DNA of 64,000 nt from Bradysia coprophila (lineage: Eukaryota; Arthropoda; Insecta; Diptera; Sciaridae): contig NW_023503293.1 in the NCBI RefSeq assembly GCF_014529535.1, positions 7,062,844-7,126,843 of the forward strand, in the 5' to 3' direction. Below the pieces are notes generated by a model, which saw nothing but the letters and a program-made list of their open reading frames with translations, had not been told where the DNA came from and did not search any database. The position numbers were made by a program, and so were the translations under genes. This document shows, one piece after another, positions 11,874 to 21,510 of the stretch (positions within the stretch are counted from its first letter, which is position 1; every line of letters begins with the position of its first letter).

Positions 11874-12270
11874 TGCTCACGAGATATTTCGTACAGATTT
11901 ACAACGAGAAATTATTGAGGTCATGGTTCTGTGGATGAAATTTGACAATTCATATGGCCTTGGAACAAACCTATAGAAATAAGGTACACGTCGATGGCAC
12001 CATGAGTATTTCGCTCCGGGGCAATGGGCCGAATCGCTCGGCGGGTAAAAACGCTGTTTATGTAGAATGAAGTTGGTATCCATCAAATTGGACTATTCTC
12101 CGTTAGGAATCGTAATCACTGCCAGTGCGAACATGCAGATAATCTATCACCATTTTTCGTTGATTGTACAGTGACGGTAGAGTCCCTGAGACGTTATTTA
12201 TTCTTCGTCATTAGCTCTGCCAGTGAGAATTCTGTGCACAGTGACGCTAGTCCTTAATATGTTAACCAAT

Positions 12271-12392
12271 AAAATCTTGATATATGAAGATCCGATGACA
12301 TGAATCTTGATGTATCAAGATTCGTGTCACCCAATCTTGATATATCAAGATTCGTGTCACCAAATCTTGATATATCAAGATATTTACTAATC
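12271..12392. repeat. 30-bp palindromic tandem repeats, right block
   Basis: Four units of the same 30-bp family as the left block, in inverted order relative to it. The outermost unit ends with 'atatttactaatcttgtgttttt', the mirror of the left terminus. Sequence drift increases toward the interior (GATATATGAAGATC in the first unit). Confidence 0.9.
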
Positions 12393-12484
12393 TTGTGTTT
12401 TTAATCTTGTGCTAAATTCAAGGACATGAAAGTTTCTGTTTTATTGATCTATTTATCTATTGATTATGTATTAGGAAAGTTAAA

Positions 12485-13360
12485 TATTTTATTGCATTCG
12501 CGGTGTGATTACCCGAAAAATTACTTATCTAGAGCGCTAATTCATACATTAATAGTTTGCTGTCAAAACAGTCATATGTTGTTGTCTCGTTTTCGCTCAT
12601 GCAATAAAGCATTGTATTTCATATGGAGTAGGATTCTCGCTGTCGCTCGAGGATCCTACTCCATATGAAATAAAGTACTATTATCGCATACGCGGTGTGA
12701 TTCCCCGAAAAAATTATTCACCTAGGATATATAAACAAACATTATACTTCTGTAAATTGTCAAAGTGTCATTCGCATATCTTGTTGTCTCGTTTTCGCTT
12801 ATGCGATAATAAATATTATGCACGTATGACAAAGCGGTCGAGGCTTGCCGAGACGGCTTGTCATACGTGCATATTCTTTTTTATCGCATAAGCGAAAACG
12901 AGACAACAAGATATGCGAATGACACTTTGACAATTTACAGAAGTATATTATAATATTATAATATTTATTATCTGTCTAGAACGATAATCTCGAGCTTATC
13001 CCTCTAGGGAGTTTTTGTTTATCTCGATATATCTGTTCTCGACAGATAAAATATGATATACACCTATTGCCGAACTGTTATTTTGACGTGTAGGCATTAT
13101 GGCCCACGCCTTCGGCTAGGGCAATAATGTCCTACACGTCAAAATACCAATTTTGGCAACAGGTGCATAATATATATTATAACATACGCACGGTGTTCGG
13201 ATGTCAAAATTACTTAACTAGAAGTTTAATTCAAAAATTACACTTCAGGTCTATGTTGTTGTCTCGTTTTCGCTTATGTGATAAAATGGAGTACACACTT
13301 GTCACTATCAGTCTCGGCAAGACTTCTTCGTGACAATTGTGTAATATATATTGCACCCAG
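12485..13360. repeat. Array of long hairpins with conserved boxes
   Basis: Four stem-loops: 12617-12670 (18-bp perfect stem), 12818-12872 (15-bp perfect stem), 13081-13144 (14-bp perfect inner stem, extended with bulges) and 13293-13342 (13-bp stem, one mismatch). Hairpin two sits inside a perfect 67-bp inverted repeat, 12743-12809 against 12881-12947. Three units share an upstream box, CGGTGTGATTCCCCGAAAAA-like ending near CTAG (12501, 12692, 13191), and a second box GTTGTCTCGTTTTCGCTTA just before the hairpin (12581, 12783, 13257, plus one inverted copy at 12889-12907). Stems differ in sequence; two loops share GTCTCGGCAAG on opposite strands. No protein is encoded. Probably a structured non-autonomous mobile element family. 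Confidence 0.65.
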
Positions 13361-13490
13361 CGTGGAAAAAACTGATTTCAATTATTAAATAAATTACATA
13401 AAACAGAAATTGAAAGTCACACATTTGAAACTTCGCGCCGTATTTTTGCAGACTGTCGATTTTGTGTTGCACTCATCAATAAATTTTAGA

Positions 13491-14490
13491 CCCGTACGAA
13501 GTACTGGGGTCTTATAGGTTTACGCATACGTTTGTAACACGTCGAATTGGACTCTCTGAGTGGTTGTTTAGAGATGCCAAATCAGTGAAAAAAAAAATGT
13601 CCGTCTGTCCGTCTGCACGATAACTTGAGTAAAACGCATCCGATTTTGAAAATTCTTTTTTTTTCCGTTTGGTAATGTCAAAAGACAGGCTAAGTTCGAA
13701 GATGAGTGATTTTGGATCGACCCCTCCCGAGCTGTGACCCAATAAGTGCTTTACGGTTTTTCGAAGATATCTCCGGACATTCAAACGTTACACTTGTAAG
13801 TGATACGTCAAATAAAAGGTATTTACAATACCGATCGAAAAAAAAAAGTTTTTGGAAATCGGATGACCGACTCGTGAGTTAGACCCCTTGGTGTGAAACA
13901 GGCAGAGGGCGGCAAGCAGTTTTTGCTTGTAGGTCGGTCACATTTGAACATATTTCGTCTGTTTTAGCTTTATTAGATAGGTATTGACCAATCAGGGAAA
14001 AAAAAGTTTTTGAAATTATGTTCTCCGGAGCGTGAGCTAGGTCTCTTGGAGTGAGCTCTTATCTGGCTACTCGGCCGTACAGTGAACGTGTAGTATTTTG
14101 TCAATATCTCGAGTAAATTTTGACCGAATTTCATGATTTTTTTTTGTTTGAAAGGTATTAACGAATGTAAAGCGTAAGTAAAATTTCCGGTCTCCTAACA
14201 AAATGGCTGCCGGTGGCCATATTGGATTTTAATAAAAGTGATCTTGGGAAAAATGGTACTTAGAGAGTTTCTGTTAACATGGAAATAATTTGTTATGTGT
14301 GTGGGGTGTTTCAGGCATTCCATATATGGACATCTATATATATCTATATTCACCTATATTGAGCTATATACAGGCATATAGAGCTATATAATAGCATATT
14401 CATCTGTAAAATGTTTATAGGAAAATATAGGTAAATATAGCGGTATATAGCTGTTTAAATAGGAATTTATGAAAGTTGACTTCGTACGGG
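13491..14490. mobile_element. 1-kb element with CCCGTACGAAGT termini
   Basis: The 12-bp sequence at 13491-13502 is repeated exactly inverted at 14479-14490. The interior has the ACGATAACTTGAGTAAA repeat core, phrases such as 'tccgtctgtccgtctg', and an A/T-rich tract of 'ctatata' blocks (14330-14460). The open frames inside are short and unconvincing. A non-autonomous DNA element is the best fit. A further copy of TTCGTACGGG at 14646-14655 may be a second, nested end. Confidence 0.5.
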
Positions 14491-14771
14491 GCTGTCTATA
14501 TTGCCTCCGGCAATTTATTTGTATATGCTAACAAGGCAAAGAAAGATAATGTAAGTGATTTTAAAGGGCGAATAGCTTTTCAGTAGAGAATGAAGTAAAA
14601 GAAATGAAGAGTTTCACAGTAAAGGCTTTTGATACGAATAGGTGTTTCGTACGGGTCGGCGTTAGCTATGTTTTATTTTTTAGACAAGAGCAGAAATTTT
14701 TGACAGATGGTCCATACATTTTGTGTCAAAATTTCATTTCACTGGCTTGTTGTATACTGGGCTTTAAGAAC

Positions 14772-14798
14772 TAAAAGTTTGACTTTAATGTCAGCTGT
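14772..14798 (+). repeat. 27-mer shared with HIGD2A upstream region, copy 1
   Basis: TAAAAGTTTGACTTTAATGT plus 'cagctgt' recurs with one difference at 21581-21607. This copy is about 310 bp upstream of the P450-like start; the other is about 70 bp upstream of the HIGD2A start codon. The orientation is the same on the + strand, so relative to the genes it is opposite. It could be a repeat fragment or shared promoter sequence. Confidence 0.5.
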
Positions 14799-15105
14799 TA
14801 TGTATGTGATTTTGTTTTGCGGCATTTTACCACTGTCATCGTTTGAAGACAGGAAAAATGGTTATGTGAATATTTTGAATTGATAAAATTGATAATTTCG
14901 TTTGCAAAGATAATTCGGCTGTATTATTTCTGGACTGGACAGTCAATGCATCATAGAAAGCACGAATGGTTGTTAAAGCTGGATTTTAATTCGATGCGCA
15001 CTTCTTCTATTTGTCGGTAAGAGGTTCATTTATGAATTCTGCTGAATGAAATTCTAACATTCATTTGTCTGTTTATATAATTAGAAATCGGATTCATAAC
15101 TTCCA

Positions 15106-18100
15106 ATGGAGCAATGGTATTGGAACCTCTTATATTCAGCTGGATTACTAGGAATCTCCTTCTACATCATTACAAAACAGTTACGTTACAATTTTGGACG
15201 CGAATTTATTCTTAACATGTTTTGTACAATGCAAGGGAGAAAACACAAATGGGTTCGTGAACCAAAACTTGCCCGGCGCGTACTCTCGTCTTCATCATCA
15301 AAAGGAATCGGAGTGGAACAACTTCTCAGTGCCGAAGCATTTTTACCTATCGTATCCATGGAATCCGTTATCGATGAACAATGGCAACGAATGAAAGATA
15401 ATTTTGTGATACTTAAATCCCATTTGCCTTCTCTGGATGCATTATCAACAATAGCCGAAGATATTACCAAATATTATGTGGAACGGCAAGAAGTAATCGA
15501 CTCTCCAACTCTTGTCAAATTAACTGTAACAATTATGCAAAGTTGGCTGTTTGGTGTGCCGAAAGAAATCGAAGTTGATCCAAAGATTATTGGTGCTATT
15601 GAAGAATACCGGAAAGAAATTGCCGTCAAGGGAAAAGGTGATCCAAGGCTCAAATTGTATATTACACAATGGATTCAAGATGAAATTAGGAGCCACAAGA
15701 AAATCTATGAAATTTTTCAAGAAAAATGGTTTTCTGATGAATACTGGTCTCTTCTGGTACAACCATTTTTCATATCCCCGGCTATTAATATAACAGATAT
15801 TGCAGTTACGCTGACATGCAAGGAGTTTAAAGAAGAGTTTAAGCTAGATGAAAATGGACATGATTTTGATATGGAAAGAATTATTTTGTCTGCAATCAAC
15901 TACAGACATCCTTTTCCTATCTTCGAACGTTGGTTTCCGCATGGTTTAAAAGATGGTGAACAGTTTATAATCGAACCAAATACGCATTGCTTTCTTCCAA
16001 TTGATGAAATCGGACGAAATTGTTACAATAAGAGTACGGCCATCACATATTGGTCAGCATTCGGTGCAGGAAAACGGGCTTGTGGCGGAAAAGACATCGC
16101 AATGACTTTATGTACGAAATTATTTCATGTGCTGCTCACACACCAAAGGAGTCCAGAGAAATTTAAACCGTGGATTGATCACAACTATTCTGGTCGTGAT
16201 AACGATTTCAAGGAAACATTGTCGCAGACGTTGTACCAAATTATGCGTCTAATACAGATATCGTGGAAGCTTGTGAGACAAAGAGTTGAGCTAAGTAAGT
16301 TGCCGATAAAACTAAATTCTTTGTAATTTTGTGATTAATTTTGTCAATTTACACACCCTTATCCAAGGTGAATACATCACTTTTATAAAAGTGATAATAC
16401 ACTTCGAGTTCATTCATTCGATAGAATTTAAGACACGATTCGTGTGCCTAATGTTTCTATACATGTTTCGTTAATATTGGGTTCTGCCAGACATGCAACT
16501 TAACGAACTCGAATATAATTTCATTTAAATAAAAGTGATGTGTCCCTACTACCTGCCTTCAACCTTCATAAATGTTAATGTAATTTGCCACGACATAACT
16601 TGAGGGGCTGAACGCGTATTTTTCTTTAAATTATTTAGATAATGAAATTAAGAATAAGGAAAATAAGAAAATAAGAATGACCAAACACTTAACAATTGCA
16701 CTCAGGAATATTACTAGTATGCCATTTTGAATCTACCTAATTTGATAATAAAACCCAGAAGACTTGTTTCGTTTGTTTTACTAATACAATTGTTCTTGTC
16801 GTCTATCTTTGCGTTACGAGAGGGGAAGAATTAAGCTAAACATCATATCGCTTTACCAGTGAAAGTAAAGTAAAGATCTTTGGCTTTCAACCGAACACTT
16901 CATATAAGCGCATATGAGACCAATGGTTCTTTCATCCGTAATTTGTACGTGTCACAAATTTTACTGAAGATGGCTCAGGGCTGAGCCGAAACGTTGGCTA
17001 TTGGAAAAACTAGTTTTTCATTTGAATTGGCATAAACCCTCAGCAATACAACCATTCTCCTAAAATTCAATACATACGCAGCAACACAACTATAAACTAC
17101 CCAAAAGTAAAATTTTACGTTTTTGACGTTTAAAGTACGTATCAGAAGTAAAATATTAGTTTCACACGTACATTGCTTACGGCTCTAACGTATATCGAAA
17201 ATTTCATTTTTGTACGTGTTAGTTGTACCGGTCGGTACCGATGTTATACTACTAATTTCGCTTATTTTAGGAAGACTTTAGGAGCTCGTTCCCTATTCTA
17301 ATTTGTCACTCACAAACAATGTATTCACCATTCACCTACAACTTTTCGTCACACATACCATTTTATCCTCAACGTTGTTTTTTAAATTCATTCAATCATC
17401 GACACTCGACCAAGATAACACGCAATCAATAAACGTAAATAAATTTATCTTCTGAGGTTTAATATAAGATTAAAGCTAACATTAAATTCATTACTAACCT
17501 ACTCTGCTCTTCATGTTATTTCAAATATTTGATATTGTTTTCAGGTGTTACCAGACTAGTCGAATCTGAAGAATCAAGTTGCAACATGAATTTGACCGCA
17601 AGCAGCAAGACTATTGACACTGAAGCTGACGATTTTCTGGATGATCATGCAGATCGGAAAATCAAATATGGAATTGGAACGATACGCTTATCACTTCTAA
17701 TAATTATTTTCTGCTGGGTCGAAAATTGCAGTTTGGATATGTTCTCCGATCTGGGAATGAGATACGGACTTTTTGGTATTGGCGGTGGTCTACTCAACTT
17801 ACACAAATTTTCACCTCGATGTGAACTACTCATTCTGTGTGCCTTAATTAGTAATTTTGTCTATGAGTACGTATCTTGTTCGAGCAGGCGTACAGTCTTA
17901 TTTATGTACCTTTTTAAGACCATTATCGGTGATGCCTTAGCTGGTAAATTAGATAACAAAACATGGTTTAAGTCTTTTGTAATTGTTTCAATATTATGGA
18001 CAGTACTCTCTAGTCAACGATTAATACCATTGTTACCAAATATCGTTCAAGTCATTGAAATGTTTTACCAAGAATTATTTGTTTTTGGATCACATTTGGT

Positions 18101-18353
18101 TTTCCATTGTTTATGCGAAATGGGGGACAATTATTATGAGAGGAATGCATTTTATAGACATCGATATTCCTATGAAATTTCTTGTGTCATTTTGTATTTG
18201 ATGTGCAACTTCACCGATAATAATTATGGAAACGTTAGCACTGGCACACTTTTGCTATTTGCTGATATGTTTGCATCTTTGCTGTATCGAGTGACAAATT
18301 ATATAGATTCAACTAAGTCCCACCGTTCGGGTGGGGTCAAAACCCTTGACTGA
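15106..18353 (+). CDS. P450-like domain fused to a multi-pass membrane domain
   Basis: Two exons, 15106-16294 and 17545-18353, give 665 residues. The donor CTAA|GTAAGT and acceptor TTGTTTTCAG|GTG join in phase 1 and keep the frame; read unspliced, exon 1 stops 10 codons later. Residues 5-22 form a membrane anchor. The P450 haem-ligand motif FGAGKRACGG is at 319-328 with Cys326 as the expected iron ligand, preceded by HPFPIFERWFP. The K-helix ExxR position aligns with SAIN (262-265) and no AGxDT-type I-helix motif is seen; the P450 part is about 395 residues, shorter than the usual 480-520. From residue 440 on there are seven or eight hydrophobic segments (about 440-457, 469-483, 489-506, 512-527, 538-561, 572-589, 605-619, 629-645) not recognised as a known family. 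A probable 5' UTR intron is 15017-15084 (CG|GTAAGA ... ATTAG). AATAAA lies at 18453. Function unknown; possibly an atypical or inactive oxygenase. Confidence 0.65.
16860..17060. repeat. Repeat fragment in P450-like gene intron
   Basis: The 1250-nt intron contains 'gaagatggctcagggctgagcc' followed by 'gaaacgtt', a small imperfect palindrome of the kind found in dispersed insect elements. No second full copy was identified in this window, so assignment rests on style only. Confidence 0.25.
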
Positions 18354-18711
18354 TGAAATTTAAGATTGTTCGCATTTCATAGTCTCGAAGAGTTGGAAAG
18401 ACTGGTTTCTTTAATTATTTATAGATAAGTTTGATCCTATTTAAATCGTAGCAATAAAACATTTGGCCAAATTCTGTTTTTATTTTATACAAAAATAATT
18501 TTATGGGTCGTACACTTAAACATTGTAAACTTTGGGAACAGGCGGGCTTCGATTTTAATGAGTGATAGCTCGTTGGATTTGTCTTTAATTTTTTCGAGAA
18601 AAAAAACATATTTTCTGTGAAAAGCGTTCAAAAGTAAATACATGTCAGAGGGTTCCAAAAACAGTTTCTCTTCAATAAGTCAAGAAAAAATTCTTTTAAA
18701 TTATTGTAATG

Positions 18712-19730
18712 CAGAGTTCCCACGGCTTAGGAAGGCTCCTAAAATTAGGAATTCTAGGAAATTTTAAAGGCAATTTTAGGAGTATTTTAGGAGATTTGGA
18801 AGGTAATTTTAGGAGAATTTTAGGAGATTTGGAAGGTAATTTTAGGAGGAATTTTTTAAAATGTGGGAAAGGTTGTATAAGTAATTTCCGGAGGAATTTT
18901 TGCTCTGTTTATCTGTTTCTCATACACTTCGTAAAATACTAAAAATGTTTAAGAAAATTGACAAAAAGTTATTTTTTTTTGTCAAAACATATTTTTCATT
19001 ATGTAGTTTAATAATTGAAACTTTTATGATTTCCTCTTTTCTGACGCCAGTCTCGACTAGCCAGCAACTGATCCTTTATCACGTTTTTCTTGTCGACTGC
19101 GCCTTTCGAATTAACAAGATTCACCATAATTTTGTTTCCATCATTTATCAGCTCTTGTGCACTAAAAAGTTTTTTTCTATTGGATCTGGAGAGATTTCTC
19201 GATATCGGAAAGTTTTTCTGAACTCGATTTTTTTTTTTGTGAAGATGCTTTATTGAGATTATCTTCCGCCTCTTTATTCTTAAGAAGTAGTACCTTCTCG
19301 ACTTTTTGTTGTTCGAGAAAAGTAAAGTACATTGGAGCACATCTGGAAAATACGTCGATTCATTAGGAAGTCAGTGACGTTTATATTATTCAATGTGTCC
19401 TTAAACGTTCGAAGTGACACGATAGTCGCATCTTCTAACAAACTGCGATCCTCGATAATGTATTTATTTTTGCTAAATCCACGTTCAGGACCGCTATTTG
19501 CATGACTCAAAGAAAGGAGTGTTTTCGCAAGTTGAGTCAGGTTCATAGAGAAGTTCAAATTCATTGCCACATAATTTTGCTATTTTTACCGTTTTTAGTT
19601 TTTCAGTATTATTAAAAAATTTCTTCGATAGTGTGAGCTCATTTTAGGAATTTTAGGAGTTTTAGAAGATTTTAGGAGGATTTGGTCCATTTTATGAATT
19701 TTATGAATTTTAGGAGGAGTGGGAACTCTG
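18712..19730 (-). mobile_element. hAT-family transposon relic
   Basis: Terminal inverted repeats CAGAGTTCCCAC (18712-18723) and GTGGGAACTCTG (19719-19730) match each other exactly and fit the hAT-type CAGRG start. Next to both ends are tandem 'ggagattttaggag'-like repeats (18765-18895 and 19640-19715). The interior keeps a piece of the transposase C-terminus on the minus strand. A clean 8-bp target-site duplication was not found (TTGTAATG left, TTTGTACT right). Confidence 0.7.
19280..19570 (-). pseudogene. hAT transposase C-terminal remnant
   Basis: A 96-codon open frame contains LLSLSHANSGPERGFSKNK, matching the C-terminal dimerisation region of hAT transposases, where a short hydrophobic stretch is followed by N-x-x-x-ER-x-FS. 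The DDE catalytic part and the zinc finger are missing, so it cannot encode an active transposase. It lies in the expected position inside the 18712-19730 inverted termini. Confidence 0.6.
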
Positions 19731-20815
19731 TTTGTACTAATGTCGCCCTTGGAAAGACCTACAGGTAGAGTATACGCACTGGATGATGCGAGTACATCCA
19801 CGAGAGTTATGTTTAAAAATATAGCAGATATTCGGAGAGTCCACTTTCCCTGCAACATCGATGTTTCATGGAACTGAGTATAGGGTGTTGTAGCTGGCCT
19901 CACTTTCCATTGTTCCACATTTAAATGAACCCAGTACTTTTGTGCTGCAATCCTACAGAAGTCTTGGAAAAAAATTTGCTGCCAAAATGCAGATTTTATC
20001 CTTCTTTCTCGGCGGATTTTAGTCAAAGAAAGTGTAGCGCATGATCTCAGGATTTCTGAACAGTAATTAGCTTTACAATTGGATCAATATTTGCTACGTA
20101 ATATGAGTTTGGAAAACTGCTCCCACTTGACCAGTTTATCTTTGTATCGACCAACGCACTTCAAGCAAAAGTGGTACTCTAAATAGGGTACTGAAACGTT
20201 TTACAGGCTTTTGAGCTTGAAGTTTACATTATGCAATACATTGATGATATTTGTAACTTACGCCGCCTGTGTGCAACGTCGGAACGTATGCAAGTGGTAA
20301 AAAGGATAAAAGCCACGTGTCACTGAAGTCACACTAAGAGTATCTTCGGTGTTTATTCGATTTTCGATAAAATGTTATATGCAACACGAATAGTATGCTG
20401 ATAAATATATTATCGACTTCGCCTCGGATTGACAATCTGACATCTAGTGCGATAATGTACCTTTATACGTTTCTTGTTACATATATCACTATTTCATCAT
20501 AAGGAAAATAATATGTCACTTTCGAACTTTGGGAAAACGGTTAAAACAAAAGTTTAGAAATACAATTTTCATGTGTCGTCGGGGCCGAAAATGAGGGAAT
20601 TTTGAGATTTTTCTCGGGTTTTTGACCCCTTATATGATACATTTTTTGCGTATCTGTTTTGGACGATTGACTTTAGGCAATTTCGCCAGTTGTAGTCCGA
20701 ACGAAGCGAGAACAGATACACAAATAACTATTAATTATTCGCTTCATATCGAAAAAATGTAAGTTTTTTATAACACATTTTGTAGGTCTTCGAAAAATCC
20801 AATCGAAACGATACT
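19731..20815. other. Repeat-rich stretch without a supported gene
   Basis: The 143-codon minus-strand frame at 19595-20026 runs out of the hAT element and matches nothing familiar. At about 20151-20200 is half of the CAACGCACTTCAAGCAAAAG element that is complete in the nervana intron. Around 20565-20620 is a 'tgtgtcgtcggggccgaaaatgaggga' segment related, in inverted orientation, to 30865-30905. A possible small hairpin region with 'cgacttcgcctcgg' is near 20410. Confidence 0.4.
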
Positions 20816-21046
20816 CAAATTTAGATATAGAAAGCTTTTCCAGTCAATTGGACGAACAAGATGAGTGAATCAAAATGGAAGAATGAAACGGCACAAACCT
20901 TAATGGACAAAATTATAATACGGAAGCAAAATTCAGACTGTTTTTCGATGTTCTAAAAATATTTTATTTTTATATATAAAAAACATCAAAACCGAAAAAA
21001 AAAGAATTTCCCCTTGTGGGCACTCTACACTCCTTTCCAAAAACTA
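20816..21046 (+). repeat. Direct repeat, copy 2 (TTC17-like 3' end)
   Basis: Second copy of the 3' tail found at 8091-8340. Its coding tail would read LDIESFSSQLDEQDE then TGA; three of five substitutions against copy 1 are synonymous. It directly abuts the 3' side of the convergent HIGD2A gene, whose polyadenylation region probably falls in it (TTTATT on + near 20965, AATAAA on -). This is probably the ancestral neighbour arrangement of the TTC17-like and HIGD2A genes. Confidence 0.8.
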
Positions 21047-21138
21047 TATTATCATCCCAATAATTTCCCGACAGTCCTATCATACTATGTACATAACAAT
21101 GAGTCACATTTATATGCAAAAAAAACGCTCAAAAATAC

Positions 21139-21510
21139 CTAACTGGACGACTTTGACATTGTCATAGCTACGCCGACAAGCAATGCAAACACAGTGAATC
21201 CTTGGGCGCCAATACGAGCTCTCATCATCGTCTGCGACATTTTAGAATTTCCTTTGCGGAAATTCCATAGACCAAGTCCGAGTGCAAGTGTTGTGGCTGC
21301 ACAACCTATTATACACATACGTCAATCGGCACTTATTAATAGAAGGAAAAATGGGAAAAGTTTATTTTCCATACCAACTGGTACCAGTGGATTTTCCTTG
21401 AATTTTCGCACTAATTTTTCTTTCTGCGTTTCGACTCTGCTGACAGCGTAATCCTTTTTGAACTGCACCCAATCGAATTGGTCTTCGTCGGTGGTATTGG
21501 GATTAGACAT
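21139..21510 (-). CDS. HIGD2A: HIG1 domain family protein, HIGD2A-like
   Basis: Two exons, 21375-21510 and 21139-21305, separated by a 69-nt intron (GTTG|GTATGG ... ATAG|GT, phase 1), encode 100 residues. The HIG1 domain spans about residues 33-95: KLVRKFKENPLVPVG, then GLWNFRKGNSKMSQTMMRAR, then IGAQGFTVFALLVG. This order matches human HIGD2A, which is of similar size (about 106 residues). Two transmembrane helices are expected, at about 45-60 and 78-96. The family acts in the inner mitochondrial membrane in cytochrome c oxidase and supercomplex assembly. ATG 21510 was chosen because the frame upstream has only a TTG. The gene is divergent from nervana with about 530 bp between the start codons. 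Confidence 0.93.

Larger units (their letters stand above)
10611..12425. mobile_element. Foldback-type element enclosing a BTB-BACK fragment
   Basis: The left end (CCTTGAATTTAGCACAAGAT, then 'aaaaacacaagattagtaaatatc') is repeated inverted at the right end, where it finishes at 12424. Inside each terminus is a block of 30-bp repeats built on the palindrome AATCTTGATATATCAAGATT. Long inverted termini made of tandem repeats are the hallmark of foldback (FB) elements, as in Drosophila. The 1.4 kb interior carries no transposase but a BTB-BACK gene fragment on the minus strand. This looks like a non-autonomous element that has captured host sequence, or two separate repeat insertions flanking a gene fragment. 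Target-site duplications were not clear. Confidence 0.6.

Noticed and set aside
17529..17544. Separate start for the membrane-domain frame at 17529
   Set aside because: The frame there begins with TTG and lies inside a polypyrimidine-AG acceptor; splicing from the P450-like exon explains it better, though ATG 17586 remains possible.
19595..20026. 143-residue reverse-strand frame beside the hAT element
   Set aside because: It runs across the hAT terminus into flanking DNA and resembles no known protein.
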